Shown here: positions 1 to 12,655 of the stretch, piece by piece | Position numbering within the stretch: position 1 is the first letter of the stretch | Layout: every line of letters begins with the position of its first letter | DNA from: Antedon mediterranea | Taxonomy: Eukaryota; Echinodermata; Crinoidea; Comatulida; Antedonidae | Reading direction: 5' to 3' | DNA length: 64,000 nt | Assembly: GCF_964355755.1 (NCBI RefSeq) | Contig: NC_092676.1 | Span: 13,500,288 to 13,564,287, forward strand | Made by a program: the position numbers and the translations under genes | The notes under the pieces: generated by a model | The model's database searches: none | What the model saw: only the letters and a program-made list of their open reading frames with translations | What the model was told of the DNA's origin: nothing

Positions 1-1121
1 CGTTTTAGACCATTTTGTGCATTTCGATGAAACTTTTCACACAAAAACATCAAAGTGCACAAAATACCTTCAAATCGCATTTGGAGACGCTTTAGACCAT
101 TTTGTGCATTTCGATGAAACTTGATTACACAAAAACATCAAAGTGCTTAAAATCACATTTGAAACCGTTTTAGACCATTTTGAGCATTTCGATAAAACTT
201 TTCACACAAAAACATCAAAGTGCATACAATAGCTTAATATCGTATTTGGAGACGTTTTAGAACATTTTTGTGCATTTCGATGAAACTTTTCACACAAAAC
301 ATCAGAGTGCACAAAATAGCTTCAAATCCCATTTGGAGACGTTTTAGACCATTTTGTGCATTTCGATGAAACTTGATTACACAAAAACATCAAAGTGCTT
401 AAAATCACATTTGAAACCGTTTTAGACCATTTTGAGCATTTCGATGAAACTTTTCACACAAAAACATCAGAGTGCACAAAATAGCTTCTAATCGTATTTT
501 ATGCAATTCGATGAAACTTTTCACACAAAACATCAAAGTGCACAAAAGAGTTTCAAATCGCATTTGGAGACGTTTTAGACCATTTTGTGCATTTCGATGA
601 AACTTTTCACACAAAAACATCAAATTGCTTAAAATCACATTTGAAACCGTTTTAGACCATTTTGAGCATTTCGATGAAACTTTTCACACAAAAACATCAG
701 AGTGCACAAAATAGCTTCTAATCGTATTTTGTGCAATTCGATGAAACTTTTCACACAAAACATCAAAGTGCACAAAATAGCTTCAAATCGCATTTGGAGA
801 CGTTTTAGACCATTTTGTGCATTTCGATGAAACTTTTCACACAAAACATCAAAGTGCACAAAATAGCTTCAAATCGTATTTGGAGACGTTTTAAACCATT
901 TTTTGCATGTCCATGAAACTTGATTACACAAAAACATCAAAGTGTTTACAATCACATTTGAAACCGTTTAGACCATTTTGAGCATTTCGAAAAAACTTGT
1001 TAACATAAAAACACCAAAGTGCTTAGAATAGCTTCAAATCACATTTGGAGACGTTTTAGACCATTTTGTGCATTTCGATGAAACTTGATTACACAAAAAC
1101 ATCAAAGTGCTTAAAATCACA
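1..1121. repeat. 87/78-bp satellite array, macro-unit 1 (left edge cut by window)
   Basis: Tandem monomers start at the recurring phrase CGTTTTAGACCATTTTG, for example near 1, 88, 166 and 253, so spacing is 87 or 78 bp. The two forms differ mainly in the stretch ATTACACAAAAACATC versus CACACAAAAACATC and in the TTTGGAGAC or TTTGAAACC junction. Both lengths are multiples of three, so the minus strand stays open over several monomers. The short repetitive frames that result are not genes. The array stops at 1121, where the unrelated core begins. Confidence 0.95.
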
Positions 1122-1371
1122 TATTTATTATATTATGCTAAAAAATGAGCTGGTATCCACTTGTAGGTTGAAGAAAGATTCGTAATTGTGGCTCTAATTT
1201 CAAAGTCATATTAAATTAACATTTTCGAAACTATAAATCAGGGATAATCTTTTTAGAACTTTCAAACTAGGAACTATATTTTAACGATTTTCAAAAAGCA
1301 CATTACTCCATTAAAACCTGTAAAATAAAAATTAAAACACAAATTATGTATATAATAGGATAAACATTATA

Positions 1372-1752
1372 ATGTATACGACATTTAGCACGACCAAAGT
1401 AACAACGCGATCGATATCAAACGCAACCGATATGATTAAAACAGCGTACGCTTCATACCGAAATAAAACCGTGGGCGACTTTGCGATGTGGCGACTTTGC
1501 GATGGGGCGACTTTGAGATGGGGCGACTTTGTATTGGGCGACTTTGTATGGGGCGACATTGCGTTGGGGCGACTTGACTGGATCCCTGACTACGACCCCA
1601 TAATACACTTCATCGACGATTTATTATTAGGTCTAAATAAAAGATTAAGAGAAGATGGTAGGCCTACAATATTTACTAGGCCTAGACCCTATACTGAAAA
1701 TAATAATAATAATAATAATAGGCCTAGGCCTAGACATAATTGTACCAAATAA
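1372..1752 (+). CDS. Hypothetical 126-residue ORF, macro-unit 1 copy
   Basis: An ATG-initiated frame of 126 codons with no recognised domain. The middle third is encoded by the 17-bp GGCGACTTTG minisatellite and gives repeated G-D-F residues. A central stretch (DPIIHFIDDLLLGLN) looks most protein-like. The tail has a seven-residue Asn run from an AAT repeat, flanked by Arg-Pro pairs from AGGCCT motifs. The frame is kept in all three macro-units, but the units are so alike that this may only reflect recent duplication. It could equally be a chance frame. No promoter or splice evidence was seen. Confidence 0.2.
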   Translation: MYTTFSTTKVTTRSISNATDMIKTAYASYRNKTVGDFAMWRLCDGATLRWGDFVLGDFVWGDIALGRLDWIPDYDPIIHFIDDLLLGLNKRLREDGRPTIFTRPRPYTENNNNNNNRPRPRHNCTK

Positions 1753-2027
1753 CGGGATTTGACAAGGTTAGTCCAGTTAGTAGAAATTTGTTAACTCCTC
1801 ATCTTCTAAACATAGTTCCATGTGAACCCCACTATTGTAATTTGGATGTATAGATATTTGATTGTACTACACACAATATAGCTACAATTACATATAGCTG
1901 CACTGGACAAGTCTAAACAAAATCATTGTAATTTGGATGTATTGATATTTGATTGTACTACACACTCATACAGCTACAAAATAGCAGTAATTATTAAACA
2001 GATATTGCCTGCTTAGAGGTGAAATAT

Positions 2028-2113
2028 AAGATTTGACATCTCTGAGGGAATACGCGCTGATAGAAATATATTCCCTCGAACAAAATATCATTCCCCGAGG
2101 GATGTCAAATCTT
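2028..2113. other. Nested inverted repeat (hairpin), macro-unit 1
   Basis: Outer arms AAGATTTGACATC and GATGTCAAATCTT pair perfectly over 13 bp. Pairing continues imperfectly through GAGGG/CCCCGAGGG. Inside the loop a second stem pairs GAGGGAATA with TATTCCCTC. The 86-bp structure is present with the same length in all three macro-units. Confidence 0.85.
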
Positions 2114-2206
2114 CTATTTTACCGATATAAAAGGCGATATCTGTTATATTATATAGCCAACAACAAGTTGAATATCTACTGGGTCAGGTAGCTAGGAATA
2201 CAGATC

Positions 2207-2283
2207 ACTCCGGCCGCGCTTCACTCTGGCCGCGCTTCAATCCGGCCGCGATTCATTCCGGCCGCGATTCATTCCGGCCGCAG
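2207..2283. repeat. GGCCGCG minisatellite, macro-unit 1
   Basis: About five units of roughly 16 bp built on CACTCCGGCCGCGCTT or CATTCCGGCCGCGATT. It is strikingly GC-rich against the AT-rich surroundings. The unit number varies between macro-units (fewer in the copy near 7695-7757). Confidence 0.85.
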
Positions 2284-3060
2284 CTATGGAGCGCCCAATG
2301 AGTCTTTTACAACCGAGAAACGTTTTTTGTAGAGAATAAAAATAAACATTTGTAATCATACAGTATATTTTTTCTCTTTCAGGATCACAACAACATCGCA
2401 AGTGTTTTAAATTAGGTCTAATGCTAAAACTAAATAATTTATGTGTTTTATCCAATGTATAATAGGCTAGTATATTAATTGTAATGTGATTAATTAATGT
2501 AATTTATTGCAATGTACCCTATATGTCATATTATTTTTATCATATGTAAATTAAAATATAAAATCATTGTAAATTGGACTGTACAAAAATGATATATTAA
2601 TTAACAGGTAGCATTAATTAGACGGATATTTGATTATTTGAAATAAATTAATTAATATTGTAAATATTGTTATTAACTATAATAATTCTATAACAAACAT
2701 CAATAATAATTGATTATTTGAAATAAATAAATTAATATTTTACATATTGTTATTAACTATAATTAGTAAGTATGGGTACTGGCAAAATAAAGTGTTATAA
2801 AAATAAGGGTTTTACCTAATTTTTAATGTTAATAAAGGTAAAGCTATAAAAATAAATGTACATAGAAAGAAATTAAATATTGTTATTCAAGCATTAATTA
2901 GACGGGTATTTGATTATTATTTTATTATTGAATTTAATTAAGTTAAGTTTAGTTTGAAAGAAAAAGCAGTTCAAACTTCTTTGAATGTTATTGTTAATGA
3001 AAAAAGTAAAATTGTTGCTAATAAATATTCAATTAGTTCCATTTAAATTCACCAAGAATT

Positions 3061-5483
3061 TGTTATAACAACATATTTTGACTCTTTTATTTTTTGACAT
3101 AACTAGTTTTTATGGCTCCATAAGTTGATGTTAACACAATATATGTGCATACATGACAATATTATAGCATAGTTATCGAATTTTAAAAAGTGGACATTTT
3201 TGACATTTTTCGAAAAAATTCCTGTGAAATTTTGGCGCTATTTTTTTAATTCCAGTGAAATTTTCAAAAAAATGGTCAAATTTCGACCCTTTTATTTTTT
3301 GACATAACCAGGTAGTACGGCTCTATAAGATGATGTTAGCACAATATATGTGCATAAATGGCAATATTATAGCATAATTATCGAATTTTAAAAGGTAGAA
3401 ATTGTGGAAATTTTTCGAAAAAATTCCTTCAGTCCCCCCGCAGTGAAATTTCGAAAAATTGCCAAATTTCGACCCCTTTATTTTTTGACATAACTAGTTA
3501 TTATGGCTCTATAAGATGATGTTATCAAAATAAAAGTGCATAAATGACAATATTATAGCATAGTTATCGAATTTTAAAAAGTGGACATTTTTGCCATTTT
3601 TCGAAAAAAATCCTTTGGCAGTGAAATTTTCGAAAAATGGCAAAATTTAGACCTTTTTATTTTTTTACACAACTAGTTACTATGGCTCTATAAGATAATA
3701 TTACAACAATATATATGCATAAATGGCAATATTATAGCATAATTATCGAATTTTAAAAAGTGGAAATTTTGGACATTTTATGGAAAAATTTCTTCGGTCC
3801 CCCGCAGTGAAATTTTCGAAAAATGATCAAATTATGACCCTTTTATTTTTTGACATAACTAGTTTTTATGGCTCCATAAGATGATGTTAACACAATATAT
3901 GTGAATAAATTGCAATATTATAGCATAATTATTGAATTTAAAAAAATGGATATTTTTGCCATTTTTCGAAAAAATCCTTTGGTCCCCCGCAGTGAAATTT
4001 TCAAAATATGGCAAAATTTAGACCATATTATTTTTTTACACAACTAGTTACTATGGCTCTATAAGATGATGTTACAACAATATATGTTCATAAATGGTAA
4101 TATTATAACATAATTATTGAAAAGTGGAAATTTGTGACATTTTTTGAAAAAAATTCCTTCGGTCCCACGCAGTGAAATTTTCGGAAAATTGTCAAATTCT
4201 GACCCTTTTATATTTTGACAAAACTAGTTTTTATGGCTCCATTAGATGATGTTAACACAATATAATGTGCATAAATTGCAATATTATAGCATAATTATTG
4301 AATTTTATAAAGTGGACATTTTTACAATATTTCTACAAAATTTCTTTGTTCTCCCGCGGTAAAATTTTCGTAAAATTGTAAAAATTTCGACCCTTTTATT
4401 TTTTGACATTACTAGTTACTATGGCTCTATAAGATGATGTTAACACTATATATTTGCATCAATGGCAATATTATAGCATAATTATTGAAGTTTAAAAAGT
4501 GGAAATTTTTGACATTTCTTGAAAAAAATTCCTTCAGTCCCCCACAGCAAAATTTTCGAAAAATTGTCAAATTCAGACCCTTTTATTTTTTAAAATAACT
4601 AATTTTTCATAGCTCCATAAGATGATGTTAAAAAATAAAAGGTCTAAATTTTGGACATTTTTCGAAAAAATTCCTTAGGCCCCCCCGCAGTGAAATTTTC
4701 GAAAAATTGCTAAATTTCGACCTTTTTATTTTTTGAAATAACTAGTTATTTTGGCGCTATCAGATGATGTTATCAAAATAAATGTGCATAAATGACAATA
4801 TTATAGCATAATTATCGAATTTTAAAAAGTGGACAATTTTGTCATTTTTCGAACAAATTCATTCGGAGCCCCGCAGTTAAATTTTTGAAAAATGGTAACA
4901 TTTAGTCCTTTTTATTTTTCTACACAACTAGTTACTATGGCTCTATAAGATGATGTTGCCGCAATATATGTGCGTAAATGGCAATATCATAGCATGATTA
5001 TTAAAGTTTAAAAAGTGGAAATTGTTGACATTTTTTTTTTTAAATCCTTCGGTCCCCTGCAGTGAAATTTTCGAAAATGGTCAAATTCTGACCCTTTTAT
5101 TTTTTGACATAACTAGTTGTTATGGCTCCATAAGATGATGTTAACACAATAAAAGGGTCTATATTTTGGACATTTTTCAAAAAAAATCCTTCGATCCCTA
5201 CGCAGTGAAATTTTCGAAAAATTGCCAATTTTCGACCTTTTTATTTTTTTAGACAACTAGTTACTATGGCTCTATAAGATTATGTTAACACAATATATGT
5301 GCATAAATGGAAATATTATAGCATGATTATTGAAGTTTAAAAAGTTGAAATTTTTGACATTTTATGGAAAATTTCTTCGGTCCCCCGCAGTGAATTTGTC
5401 GAAAAAATTTAGACCTTTTTATTTTTTTACACAACTAGTTACTATGGCTCTATAAGATGATGTTACAACAATATATGTGCACC
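3061..5483. repeat. ~180-bp satellite array, macro-unit 1
   Basis: About 14 diverged monomers of roughly 140-210 bp. Landmarks are CCTTTTATTTTTTGACATAACTAG, GGCTCTATAAGATGATGTTA, GCAATATTATAGCATAAT and CCCCCGCAGTGAAATTTTCG (each quoted from single monomers with variation). Monomer starts fall near 3079, 3287, 3473, 3651, 3836, 4021, 4202, 4387, 4577, 4720, 4903, 5095, 5237 and 5414. The array ends at a GTGCACCACCACAGC junction into the next 87-bp array. Confidence 0.93.
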
Positions 5484-6608
5484 ACCACAGCTTAAATCGC
5501 ATTTGGAGACGTTTTAGACCATTTTGTGCATTTCGATTAAACTTTTCACACAAAAATATCAAATTGCTTAAAATCACATTTGAAACCGTTTTAGACCGTT
5601 TTGAGCATTTCGATGAAACTTTTCACACAAAAACATCAGAGTGCACAAAATAGCTTCTAATCGTATTTTGTGCAATTCGATGAAACTTTTCACACAAAAC
5701 ATCAAAGTGCACAAAAGAGCTTCAAATCGCATTTGGAGACGTTTTAGAACATTGTTGTGCATTTCGATGAAACTTTTCACACAAAACATCAGAGTGCACA
5801 AAATAGCTTCAAATCCCATTTGGAGACGTTTTAGACCATTTTGTGTATTTCGATGAAACTTGATTACACAAAAACATCAAAGTGCTTAAAATCACATTTG
5901 AAACCGTTTTAGACCATTTTGAGCATTTCGATGAAACTTTTCACACAAAAACATCAGAGTGCACAAAATAGCTTCTAATCGTATTTTGTGCAATTCGATG
6001 AAACTTTTCACACAAAACATCAAAGTGCACAAAAGAGTTTCAAATCGCATTTGGAGACGTTTTAGACCATTTTGTGCATTTCGATGAAACTTTTCACACA
6101 AAAACATCAAATTGCTTAAAATCACATTTGAAACCGTTTTAGACCATTTTGAGCATTTCGATGAAACTTTTCACACAAAAACATCAGAGTGCACAAAATA
6201 GCTTCTAATCTTATTTTGTGCAATTCGATGAAACTTTTCACACAAAACATCAAAGTGCACAAAATAGCTTCAAATCGCATTTGGAGACGTTTTAGACCAT
6301 TTTGTGCATTTCGATGAAATTTTTCACACAAAACATCAAAGTGCACAAAATAGCTTCAAATCGTATTTGGAGACGTTTTAAACCATTTGTTGCATGTCCA
6401 TGAAACTTGATTACACAAAAACATCAAAGTGTTTACAATCACATTTGAAACCGTTTAGACCATTTTGAGCATTTCGAAAAAACTTGTTAACATAAAAACA
6501 CCAAAGTGCTTAGAATAGCTTCAAATCGCATTTGGAGATGTTTTAGACCATTTTGTGCATTTCGATGAAACTTGATTACACAAAAACATCAAAGTGCTTA
6601 AAATCACA
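5484..6608. repeat. 87/78-bp satellite array, macro-unit 2
   Basis: Same monomer as the first array. Positions from about 5892 onward match the first array at an offset of exactly 5,487 bp. It begins right after the GTGCACCACCACAGC junction with the 180-bp satellite. Confidence 0.94.
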
Positions 6609-6858
6609 TATTTATTATATTATGCTAAAAAATGAGCTGGTATCCACTTGTAGGTTGAAGAAAGATTCGTAATTGTGGCTCTAATTTCAAAGTCATATTA
6701 AATTAACATTTTCGAAACTATAAATCAGGGATAATCTTTTTAGAACTTTCAAACTAGGAACTATTTTTTAACGATTTTCAAAAAGCACATTACTCCATTA
6801 AAACCTGTAAAATAAAAATTAAAACACAAATTATGTATATAATAGGATAAACATTATA

Positions 6859-7239
6859 ATGTATACGACATTTAGCACGACCAAAGTAACAACGCGATCG
6901 ATATCAAACGCAACCGATATGATTAAAACAGCGTACGCTTCATACCGAAATAAAACCGTGGGCGACTTTGCGATGTGGCGACTTTGCGATGGGGCGACTT
7001 TGAGATGGGGCGACTTTGTATTGGGCGACTTTGTATGGGGCGACATTGCGTTGGGGCGACTTGACTGGATCCCTGACTACGACCCCATAATACACTTCAT
7101 CGACGATTTATTATTAGGTCTAAATAAAAGATTAAGAGAAGATGGTAGGCCTACAATATTTACTAGGCCTAGACCCTATACTGAAAATAATAATAATAAT
7201 AATAATAGGCCTAGGCCTAGACATAATTATACCAAATAA
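6859..7239 (+). CDS. Hypothetical 126-residue ORF, macro-unit 2 copy
   Basis: Differs from the macro-unit 1 frame by one residue near the C terminus (HNYTK instead of HNCTK). Same minisatellite-encoded middle and Asn/Arg-Pro tail. Function unknown; coding status unproven. Confidence 0.2.
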   Translation: MYTTFSTTKVTTRSISNATDMIKTAYASYRNKTVGDFAMWRLCDGATLRWGDFVLGDFVWGDIALGRLDWIPDYDPIIHFIDDLLLGLNKRLREDGRPTIFTRPRPYTENNNNNNNRPRPRHNYTK

Positions 7240-7514
7240 CGGGATTTGACAAGGTTAGTCCAGTTAGTAGAAATTTGTTAACTCCTCATCTTCTAAACAT
7301 AGTTCCATGTGAACACCACTATTGTAATTTGGATGTATAGATATTTGATTGTACTACACACAATATAGCTACAATTACATATAGCTGCACTGGAAAAGTC
7401 TAAACAAAATCATTGTAATTTGGATGTATTGATATTTGATTGCACTACACACTCATACAGCTACAAAATAGCAGTAATTATTAAACAGATATTGCCTGCT
7501 TAGAGGTGAAATAT

Positions 7515-7600
7515 AAGATTTGACATCTCTGAGGGAATACGCGCTGATAGAAATATATTCCCTCGAACAAAATATCATTCCCCGAGGGATGTCAAATCTT
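7515..7600. other. Nested inverted repeat (hairpin), macro-unit 2
   Basis: Second copy of the AAGATTTGACATC/GATGTCAAATCTT hairpin with the inner GAGGGAATA/TATTCCCTC stem. Length is unchanged from macro-unit 1. Confidence 0.85.
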
Positions 7601-8550
7601 CTATTTTACCGATATAAAAGGCGATATCTGTTATATTATAATTATAGCCAACAACAAGTTGAATATCTACTGGGTCAGGTAGCTAGGAATACAGATCACT
7701 CCGGCCGCGCTTCACTCCGGCCGCGCTTCAATCCGGCCGCGATTCATTCCGGCCGCAGCTATGGAGCGCCCAATGAGTCTTTTACAACCGAGAAACGTTT
7801 TTTGTAGAGAATAAAAATAAACATTTGTAATCATACAGTATATTTTTTCTCTTTCAGGATCACAACAACATCGCAAGTGTTTTAAATTAGGTCTAATGCT
7901 AAAACTAAATAATTTATGTGTTTTATCCAATGTATAATAGGCTAGTATATTAATTGTAATGTGATTAATTAATGTAATTTATTGCAATGTACCCTATATG
8001 TCATATTATTTTTTTATCATATATAAATTAAAATATAAAATCATTGTAAATTGGACTGTACAAAAATGATATATCAATTAACAGGTAACATTAATTAGAC
8101 GGATATTTGATTATTTGAAATAAATTAATTAATATTGTAAATATTGTTATTAACTATAATAATTCTATAACAAACATCAATAATAATTGATTATTTGAAA
8201 TAAATAAATTAATATTTTACATATTGTTATTAACTATAATTAGTAAGTATGGGTACTGGCAAAATAAAGTGTTATAAAAATAAGGGTTTTACCTAATTTG
8301 TAATGTTAATAAAGGTAAAGCTATAAAAATAAATGTACATAGAAAGAAATTAAATATTGTTATTCAAGCATTAATTAGACGGGTATTTGATTATTATTTT
8401 ATTATTGAATTTAATTAAGTTAAGTTTAGTTTGAAAGAAAAAGCAGTTCCAACTTCTTTGAATGTTATTGTTAATGAAAAAAGTAAAATTGTTGCTAATA
8501 AATATTCAATTAGTTCCATTTAAATTCACCAAGAATTTGTTATAACAACA

Positions 8551-9892
8551 TATTTTGACTCTTTTATTTTTTGACATAACTAGTTTTTATGGCTCCATAA
8601 GTTGATGTTAACACAATATATGTGCATACATGACAATATTATAGCATAGTTATCGAATTTTAAAAAGTGGACATTTTTGACATTTTTCGAAAAAATTCCT
8701 GTGAAATTTTGGCGCTATTTTTTTAATTCCAGTGAAATTTTCAAAAAAATGGTCAAATTTCGACCCTTTTATTTTTTGACATAACCAGGTAGTACGGCTC
8801 TATAAGATGATGTTAGCACAATATATGTGCATAAATGGCAATATTATAGCATAATTATCGAATTTTAAAAGGTAGAAATTGTGGAAATTTTTCGAAAAAA
8901 TTCCTTCAGTCCCCCCGCAGTGAAATTTCGAAAAATTGCCAAATTTCGACCCCTTTATTTTTTGACATAACTAGTTATTATGGCTCTATAAGATGATGTT
9001 ATCAAAATAAAAGTGCATAAATGACAATATTATAGCATAGTTATCGAATTTTAAAAAGTGGACATTTTTGCCATTTTGCGAAAAAATTCCTTTGGTCCCC
9101 TGCAGTGAAATTTTCGAAAAATAGCAAAATTTGGACCTTTTTTTTTTACACAACTAGTTACTATGGCTCTATAAGATGATGTTACAACAATTATATGTGC
9201 ATAAATGGCAATATTATAGCATAATTATCGAATTTTAAAAAGTGGAAATTTTGGACATTTTATGGAAAAATTTCTTCGGTCCCCCGCAGTGAAATTTTCG
9301 AAAAATGATCAAATTATGACCCTTTTATTTTTTGACATAACTAGTTTTTATGGCTCCATAAGATGATGTTAACACAATAAAAGGGTCTATATTTTGGACA
9401 TTTTTCAAAAAAATTCCTTCGATCCCTACGCAGTGAAATTTTCGAAAAATTGCCAATTTTCGACCTTTTTATTTTTGGACATAACTAGTTATTATGGCTC
9501 TATAAGATGATGTTATCAAAATAAATGTGCATAAATGACAATATTATAGCATAATTATCGAATTTTAAAAAGTGAATAATTTTGGCATTTTTCGATAAAA
9601 AAAATTCCTTTGGACAGTGAAATTTTCGAAAAATGGCAAAATTTAGACCCTTTTATTTTTTTAGACAACTAGTTACTATGGCTTTATAAGATGATGTTAA
9701 CACAATATATGTGCATAAATGGAAATATTATAGCATGATTATTGAAGTTTAAAAAGTTGAAATTTTTGACATTTTATGGAAAATTTCTTCGGTCCCCCGC
9801 AGTGAATTTTTAGAAAAAATTTAGACCTTTTTATTTTTTTACACAACTAGTTACTATGGCTCTATAAGATGATGTTATAACAATATATGTGC
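8551..9892. repeat. ~180-bp satellite array, macro-unit 2 (shorter)
   Basis: About eight monomers of the same family as 3061-5483. It starts and ends with the same monomers as the longer array, so the 1-kb length difference comes from internal monomer loss or gain. It ends at a second GTGCACCACCACAGC junction. Confidence 0.93.
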
Positions 9893-10690
9893 ACCACCAC
9901 AGCTTAAATCGCATTTGGAGACGTTTTAGACCATTTTGTGCATTTCGATGAACCTTTTCACACAAAAATATCAAATTGCTTAAAATCACATTTGAAACCG
10001 TTTTAGACCGTTTTGAGCATTTCGATGAAACTTTTCACACAAAAACATCAGAGTGCACAAAATAGCTTCTAATCGTATTTTGTGCAATTCGATGAAACTT
10101 TTCACACAAAACATCAAAGTGCAAAAAAGAGCTTCAAATCGCATTTGGAGACGTTTTAGACCATTTTGTGCATTTCGATGAAACTTTTCACACAAAAACA
10201 TCAAAATAGCTTAAAATCACATTTGAAACCGTTTTAGACCATTTTGAGCATTTCGATGAAACTTTTCACACAAAAACATCAGAGTGCACAAAATAGCTTC
10301 TAATCGTATTTTGTGCAATTCAATGAAACTTTTCACACAAAACATCAAAGTGCACAAAATAGCTTCAAATCGCATTTGGAGACGTTTTAGACCATTTTGT
10401 GCATTTCGATGAAACTTTTCACACAAAACATCAAAGTGCACAAAATAGCTTCAAATCGTATTTCATTTTTTGCATGTCCATGAAACTTGATTACACAAAA
10501 ACATCAAAGTGTTTACAATCACATTTGAAACCGTTTTAGACCATTTTGAGCATTTCGAAAAAACTTGTTAACATAAAAACACCAAAGTGCTTAGAATAGC
10601 TTCAAATCGCATTTGGAGACGTTTTAGACCATTTTGTGCATTTCGATGAAACTTGATTACACAAAAACATCAAAGTGCTTAAAATCACAT
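9893..10690. repeat. 87/78-bp satellite array, macro-unit 3
   Basis: Third block of the 87/78-bp monomers, shorter than the previous two (about 0.8 kb), starting at the same junction sequence. Confidence 0.93.
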
Positions 10691-10939
10691 ATTTATTATA
10701 TTATGCTAAAAAATGAGCTGGTATCCACTTGTAGGTTGAAGAAAGATTCGTAATTGTGGCTCTAATTTCAAAGTCATATTAAATTAACATTTTCGAAACT
10801 ATAAATCAGGGATAATCTTTTTAGAACTTTCAAACTAGGAACTATTTTTTAACGATTTTCAAAAAGCACACTAATCCATTAGAACCTGTAAAATGAAAAT
10901 TAAAACACAAATTATGTATATAATAGGATAAACATTATA

Positions 10940-11320
10940 ATGTATACGACATTTAGCGCGACCAAAGTAACAACGCGATTGATATCAAACGCAACCGATA
11001 TGATTAAAACAGCGTACGCTTCATACCGAAATAAAACCGTGGGCGACTTTGCGATGTGGCGACTTTGCGATGGGGCGACTTTGAGATGGGGCGACTTTGT
11101 ATTGGGCGACTTTGTATGGGGCGACATTGCGTTGGGGCGACTTGACTGGATCCCTGACTACGACCCCATAATACACTTCATCGACGATTTATTATTAGGT
11201 CTAAATAAAAGATTAAGAGAAGATGGTAGGCCTACAATATTTACTAGGCCTAGACCCTATACTGAAAATAATAATAATAATAATAATAGGCCTAGGCCTA
11301 GACATAATTGTACCAAATAA
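10940..11320 (+). CDS. Hypothetical 126-residue ORF, macro-unit 3 copy
   Basis: Differs from the first copy at two residues in the N-terminal 20 (T to A and S to L) and keeps the full frame. Function unknown. Confidence 0.2.
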   Translation: MYTTFSATKVTTRLISNATDMIKTAYASYRNKTVGDFAMWRLCDGATLRWGDFVLGDFVWGDIALGRLDWIPDYDPIIHFIDDLLLGLNKRLREDGRPTIFTRPRPYTENNNNNNNRPRPRHNCTK

Positions 11321-11595
11321 CGGGATTTGACAAGGTTAGTCCAGTTAGTAGAAATTTGTTAACTCCTAATCTTCTAAACATAGTTCCATGTGAACCCCAC
11401 TATTGTAATTTGGATGTATAGATATTTGATTGTACTACACACAATATAGCTACAATTACATATAGCTGCACTGGACAAGTCTAAACAAAATCATTGTAAT
11501 TTGGATGTATAGATATTTGATTGTACTACACACTCATACAGCTACAAAATAGCAGTAATTATTAAACAGATATTGCCTGCTTAGAGGTGAAATAT

Positions 11596-11681
11596 AAGAT
11601 TTGACATCTCTGAGGGAATACGCGCTGATAGAAATATATTCCCACGAACAAAATATCATTCCCCGAGGGATGTCAAATCTT
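11596..11681. other. Nested inverted repeat (hairpin), macro-unit 3
   Basis: Third copy of the hairpin. The inner stem carries one change (CCCACG for CCCTCG), which weakens the inner pairing while the outer 13-bp arms stay perfect. Confidence 0.85.
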
Positions 11682-12655
11682 CTATTTTACCGATATAAAA
11701 GGCGATATCTGTTATATTATATAGCCAACAACAAGTTGAATATCTACTGGGTCAGGTAGCTAGGAATACAGATCACTCCGGCCGCGCTTCACTCCGGCCG
11801 CGCTTCAATCCGGCCGCGATTCATTCCGGCCGCGATTCATTCCGGCCGCAGCTATGGAGCGCCCAATGAGTCTTTTACAACCGAGAAACGTTTTTTGTAG
11901 AGAATAAAAATAAACATTTGTAATCATACAGTATATTTTTTTCTCTTTCAGGATCACAACAACATCGCAAGTGTTTTAAATTAGGTCTAATGCTAAAACT
12001 AAATAATTTATGTGTTTTATCCAATGTATAATAGGCTAGTATATTAATTGTAATGTGATTAATTAATGTAATTTATTGCAATGTACCCTATATGTCATAT
12101 TATTTTTATCATATATAAATTAAAATATAAAATCATTGTAAATTGGACTGTACAAAAATGATATATTAATTAACAGGTAACATTAATTAGACGGATATTT
12201 GATTATTTGAAATAAATTAATTAATATTGTAAATATTGTTATTAACTATAATAATTCTATAACAAACATCAATAATAATTGATTATTTGAAATAAATAAA
12301 TTAATATTTTACATATTGTTATTAACTATAATTAGTAAGTATGGGTACTGGCAAGATAAAGTGTTATAAAAATAAGGGTTTTAACTAATTTTTAATGATA
12401 ATAAAGGTAAAGCTATAAAAATAAATGTACATAGAAAGAAATTAAATATTGTTATTCAAGCATTAATTAGACGGGTATTTGATTATTATTTTATTATTGA
12501 ATTTAATTAAGTTAAGTTTAGTTTGAAAGAAAAAGCAGTTCCAACTTCTTTGAATGTTATTGTTAATGAAAAAAGTAAAATTGTTGCTAATAAATATTCA
12601 ATTAGTTCCATTTAAATTCACCAAGAATTTGTTATAACACTGAACAGTATAGAAA

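Larger units (their letters stand above)
1122..3060. repeat. Core segment of macro-unit 1 (non-satellite)
   Basis: About 1.94 kb of AT-rich DNA that recurs almost unchanged 5,487 bp downstream and again 4,081 bp after that. It holds a 17-bp GGCGACTTTG-type minisatellite (1468-1578), a 126-codon open frame (1372-1752), two direct copies of a TTGGATGTAT-containing block (about 1835-1985), a nested hairpin (2028-2113) and a GGCCGCG minisatellite (about 2207-2283). I recognise no transposase or other known domain in it. Confidence 0.9.
6609..8550. repeat. Core segment of macro-unit 2
   Basis: Near-identical to the core at 1122-3060, with scattered substitutions and small indels, for example a longer ATTATAATTATAGCC run near 7636 and one fewer GGCCGCG minisatellite unit. 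It contains the second copies of the 126-codon frame, nested hairpin and minisatellites. Confidence 0.93.
10691..12640. repeat. Core segment of macro-unit 3
   Basis: Third copy of the core. Similarity ends at CAAGAATTTGTTATAACA near 12640. There the other units continue into the 180-bp satellite; this one enters unrelated DNA. Confidence 0.92.

Noticed and set aside
405-859. Minus-strand frames with repeated CEKFHRNAQNGLKR peptides, also at 5574-6346 and 9986-10441
   Set aside because: Both monomer lengths (87 and 78 bp) are multiples of three, so frames stay open through the satellite by arithmetic; no independent coding evidence.
1-12640. CRISPR array
   Set aside because: Tandem monomers without spacer-repeat alternation, in eukaryotic DNA.
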